From assembly GCA_018813505.1 (NCBI GenBank), contig JAHJBM010000061.1:1-33690 (forward strand): a stretch of DNA of 33,690 nucleotides, written 5' to 3'. This DNA is from Microcaldota archaeon (GTDB lineage: Archaea; Micrarchaeota; Micrarchaeia; Anstonellales; Bilamarchaeaceae). The notes under the pieces are model-generated. The model was not told the DNA's origin, did not search any database, and was given only the letters and a program-made list of their open reading frames with translations. This document shows positions 31,983 through 33,690 of this stretch, piece by piece (the first letter of the stretch is position 1; every line of letters starts with the position of its first letter). The position numbers and the translations under genes were made by a program.

Positions 31983-32561
31983 TCAGAATCCCACGTTTTT
32001 GGATATGGACTGAACCGCTTTAATGGCAATATTCAGAAATTCGTCTAATGTAAGGCCAAGTTTTTCACATTCGCGGATTATTTCGCGATTAACACCTGCA
32101 GCGAACTTTTTGTCTTTTAATTTCTTTTTTAATCCTGAAACTTCCATTCCATCCAAACTTTTTCGCATTAGTGCATAGGAATGGATAAGACCAGTAACTG
32201 TTTCAGCACATGCAAGTGCATGTTCTGTTTTTTCTGTTCTTGATTTTTCTTTCAATCCAGCACAATCATGACCATAACCATGCGACAAAACCAGATTGAT
32301 AAATTGTTCATCAAAGCCGGCAATTCTTAGGATTTCAGGAGCTTTTGTAAGATGCTGGCTTGAATCGAATTTAGTTATTCCCCAATCAACATCATGAAGC
32401 AGTCCAAGCATTTTCCAATAAGCTTCGTTTTCACCAAGGCGGTTTGCAAGCGCACCCATGATCACTTCGCTTTCAAGATAATGAATTAGATCAGATTTGT
32501 CTTTTGTATATTTTTCTACGAGTTCCAATGCTTGTTCGCGAGTTATTGGTAGTGTTGTCAT
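31983..32561 (-). CDS. HD-domain metal-dependent phosphohydrolase
   Basis: 192 residues. The HD signature is present in order: H27 (LIHYLES), H56-D57 (LGLLHDVDWG), H94 and H98 (LSHGYGH) and an acid/Glu-rich helix near 110-120. This is the HDIG group that hydrolyses nucleotides or other phosphate esters with two metal ions. Many archaeal members of this size are uncharacterised. The start has GGTGTAATC-ATG, as several genes in the window. It stands alone on the minus strand, 197 bases before the giant gene stop-side neighbour; the substrate is unknown. Confidence 0.85.
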   Translation of the reverse strand: MTTLPITREQALELVEKYTKDKSDLIHYLESEVIMGALANRLGENEAYWKMLGLLHDVDWGITKFDSSQHLTKAPEILRIAGFDEQFINLVLSHGYGHDCAGLKEKSRTEKTEHALACAETVTGLIHSYALMRKSLDGMEVSGLKKKLKDKKFAAGVNREIIRECEKLGLTLDEFLNIAIKAVQSISKNVGF

Positions 32562-33037
32562 GATTACACCAAAAATTTATTGATACGTAATGATATACCA
32601 TAGTACTAATAAATAATTTGTCCAGATTGAACGAACTTGAGTTGAACTAGAATGCATGGAAAGAATCCTTAGACCAGGTCTGGATGCAGAGGAACAAGCC
32701 TTGAACGGCAAACCGTTCAAGATTGTCAATTGTGTGCAATTACAACAACTGTTTCTCCGACGGGCTCTTGATGCGGGCTGTGGTATTTAAAGCTTGGTCT
32801 AGGCCATGAAAAATTTCTGCGGAAATGAGTACAGTTGATAGGGAAATTCGAAAAGGGAATAAACGATGAGAGTATATTACTATTTGATTTAAATGATGCA
32901 ACAAGGATTTGCAGGAGCTACGATGAAGAGTCTAGAGTCTGAAGACGGTATTTTGTTATAAGTGATATATTTTTAAGTGTGTGCCACCTATAATATTAAC
33001 TAAAGTTAAAATAATTTAAAGCTTATGAGGTGAAAAT
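32562..33037. other. 475-base gene-free stretch with candidate structured RNA (32668-32803)
   Basis: No coding frame was found. CTTAGACCA (32668-32676) can pair with TGGTCTAGG (32795-32803, one T-G pair), enclosing a strong hairpin CTTGAACGG-CAAA-CCGTTCAAG (32700-32721, 9 bp) and a smaller AATTG-TGTG-CAATT (32728-32741). This nested fold of about 136 nt could be a small RNA. The inner hairpin repeats the TGAACGG-n4-CCGTTCA stem found at 5225-5242. Downstream, CCTATAATATTA (32987-32998) is a likely promoter for the gene at 33038. Confidence 0.3.
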
Positions 33038-33214
33038 ATGGTGGTAGTTGCTAGAAGAATAGTATATGAAACAACAAATGATGTAAAGAGAATGCTTACT
33101 AGTGGTCAGATTGCTAGAGCCATCATAGATGAAGTAAGAAATGACAGGACAAAAACCAGATACAAACATTCGTGGAGTAGTTCCAGTGAGAGCAGCAACA
33201 TCCATGAAATATGA
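33038..33214 (+). CDS. N-terminal piece of an interrupted or overlapping gene
   Basis: The ATG at 33038 has an excellent ribosome site (GAGGTGAAAAT) and a promoter CCTATAATATTA about 45 bases upstream. The frame is 58 residues: MVVVARRIVYETTNDVKRML then TSGQIARAIIDEVRNDR, then a low-quality Ser-rich tail (SWSSSSESS) before a TGA at 33212. A longer frame begins in another register at 33141. Joining the two at about 33138 by one base gives ...AIIDEVR-MTGQKPD..., a natural continuation. This may be a true frameshift mutation, a sequencing error, a programmed frameshift, or two overlapping genes. Confidence 0.5.
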   Translation: MVVVARRIVYETTNDVKRMLTSGQIARAIIDEVRNDRTKTRYKHSWSSSSESSNIHEI

Positions 33215-33690
33215 TAAAGGAGCAAAAACTGCCACAATTTGGAATGAATATGGAAATGAAGAGGAAATAGGCTTGCCTTTGGAAGATGGCTGGCGGAAAT
33301 CAGACGGGAATCCATTTGGAGTACCAAATGGAGAACTAACCAAACCTAATGATCCAAACGCTATTTATTTAAAACGTTATCAAGATGAAAGCTTTGACGG
33401 CCCCGTTGGGTTTGGCAACGGTTATCCCGGGCAGGAGGGGCGTGTCTTCTATGCGGACGGCGTTTGGTCCTATGATCTAGGGGTGGTATTAATTAATAGC
33501 GAAGCGACTGCGCCGCTAATCACGGTACCAAAAGAAGAGTTTGTAAGGGTTACTGATCCAGAAATACTGGTGCTAAAAGCAAAACAACTAGAAGACATGA
33601 CAATTGCGTTTGACCAAAAATTCACGAATCAGATTACACCAGAGATACGTCGGAGATTTGTAACCGAACCTTTGGAAACTGCAAAGATAC
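33141..33690 (+). CDS. Unrecognised protein, partial (C-terminus off window)
   Basis: An open frame of 183 codons reaches the window end. It begins ATG ACA GGA at 33141, just after an in-frame TAA (33135), and lacks a ribosome site of its own. The product has beta-strand and loop character: TNIRGVVPVRAATSMKYDKG, GWRKSDGNPFGVPNGELTKP, GFGNGYPGQEGRVFYADGVW and LITVPKEEFVRVTDPE. It then turns helical (LVLKAKQLEDMTIAFDQKF). Part of the DNA (around 33390-33480) is much more GC-rich than the surroundings. Family unknown. It is probably the body of the gene that starts at 33038. Confidence 0.6.
   Translation, partial: MTGQKPDTNIRGVVPVRAATSMKYDKGAKTATIWNEYGNEEEIGLPLEDGWRKSDGNPFGVPNGELTKPNDPNAIYLKRYQDESFDGPVGFGNGYPGQEGRVFYADGVWSYDLGVVLINSEATAPLITVPKEEFVRVTDPEILVLKAKQLEDMTIAFDQKFTNQITPEIRRRFVTEPLETAKI

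Noticed and set aside
32865..32955. A C/D box sRNA with box-C-like ATGATGC and CTGA at the end
   Set aside because: Only one box fits well, the internal D' box is absent and no terminal stem closes it.

Overview
The window looks archaeal. Many genes begin 25-30 bases downstream of a TTTAAA/TATA-type box with almost no leader, genes inside operons carry a GGTG Shine-Dalgarno, and there is an intron-containing tRNA-Leu with a bulge-helix-bulge splice site. The gene set is also archaeal: tRNA-splicing endonuclease, RNase P protein Pop5/Rnp2, HerA, a beta-CASP RNase, Lrp/AsnC, an archaeal YchF-type GTPase. The compact genes and the block of large secreted orphan proteins suggest a DPANN-type lineage (Diapherotrites/Micrarchaeota-like). 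That placement is inference.

Layout. 1-1387: drug-export-type ABC transporter (minus), permease cut by the window edge. 1514-4880: beta-CASP RNase, amino-acid racemase divergent from an Lrp/AsnC regulator with an inverted-repeat operator between them, then a VapB/VapC-like pair. 4981-5463: tRNA-Leu(CAA) with a 106-nt intron, preceded by about 230 bp of hairpins that share sequence with the intron. 5464-7826 (minus): trmI-like methyltransferase, mtnA, class II aldolase and [2Fe-2S] ferredoxin, consistent with methylthioadenosine/5'-deoxyadenosine salvage. purE and rnp2 diverge from one symmetric TATA box. 8566-13135 (minus): a tight operon of a LAGLIDADG/HTH protein, YchF-type GTPase, TPR protein, AdoMet-decarboxylase-like protein and CutA; the CutA tail is antisense to rnp2. 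13206-13346: a 141-bp TIR-bounded element. Then a large lipoprotein, an rnhA / DNA-RNA methylase / AlkD-like operon (minus), and PH-domain protein / tRNA endonuclease subunit / HerA / unknown 455-aa protein (plus).

21356-31785 is the most unusual part: five consecutive minus-strand genes for envelope or secreted products. In transcription order they are a 1407-aa Pro-rich exported protein, a 265-aa lipoprotein whose main domain is a recent copy of the C-terminus of that giant, a 55-aa lipoprotein, an 898-aa protein with a beta-barrel-like middle, and a 721-aa exported protein with three Cys-bearing Ig-like repeats. I recognise no function for any of them. Co-localisation, orientation and tight spacing suggest one cell-surface system.

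The right end holds an HD-domain hydrolase, about 475 bp without a gene but with a possible structured RNA, and the start of an unrecognised gene that appears to change frame about 100 bases after its start. The window offers at least two enzymes that keep the fold but have lost catalytic residues at the exact family spacing: the tRNA endonuclease subunit and the AdoMet decarboxylase-like protein.
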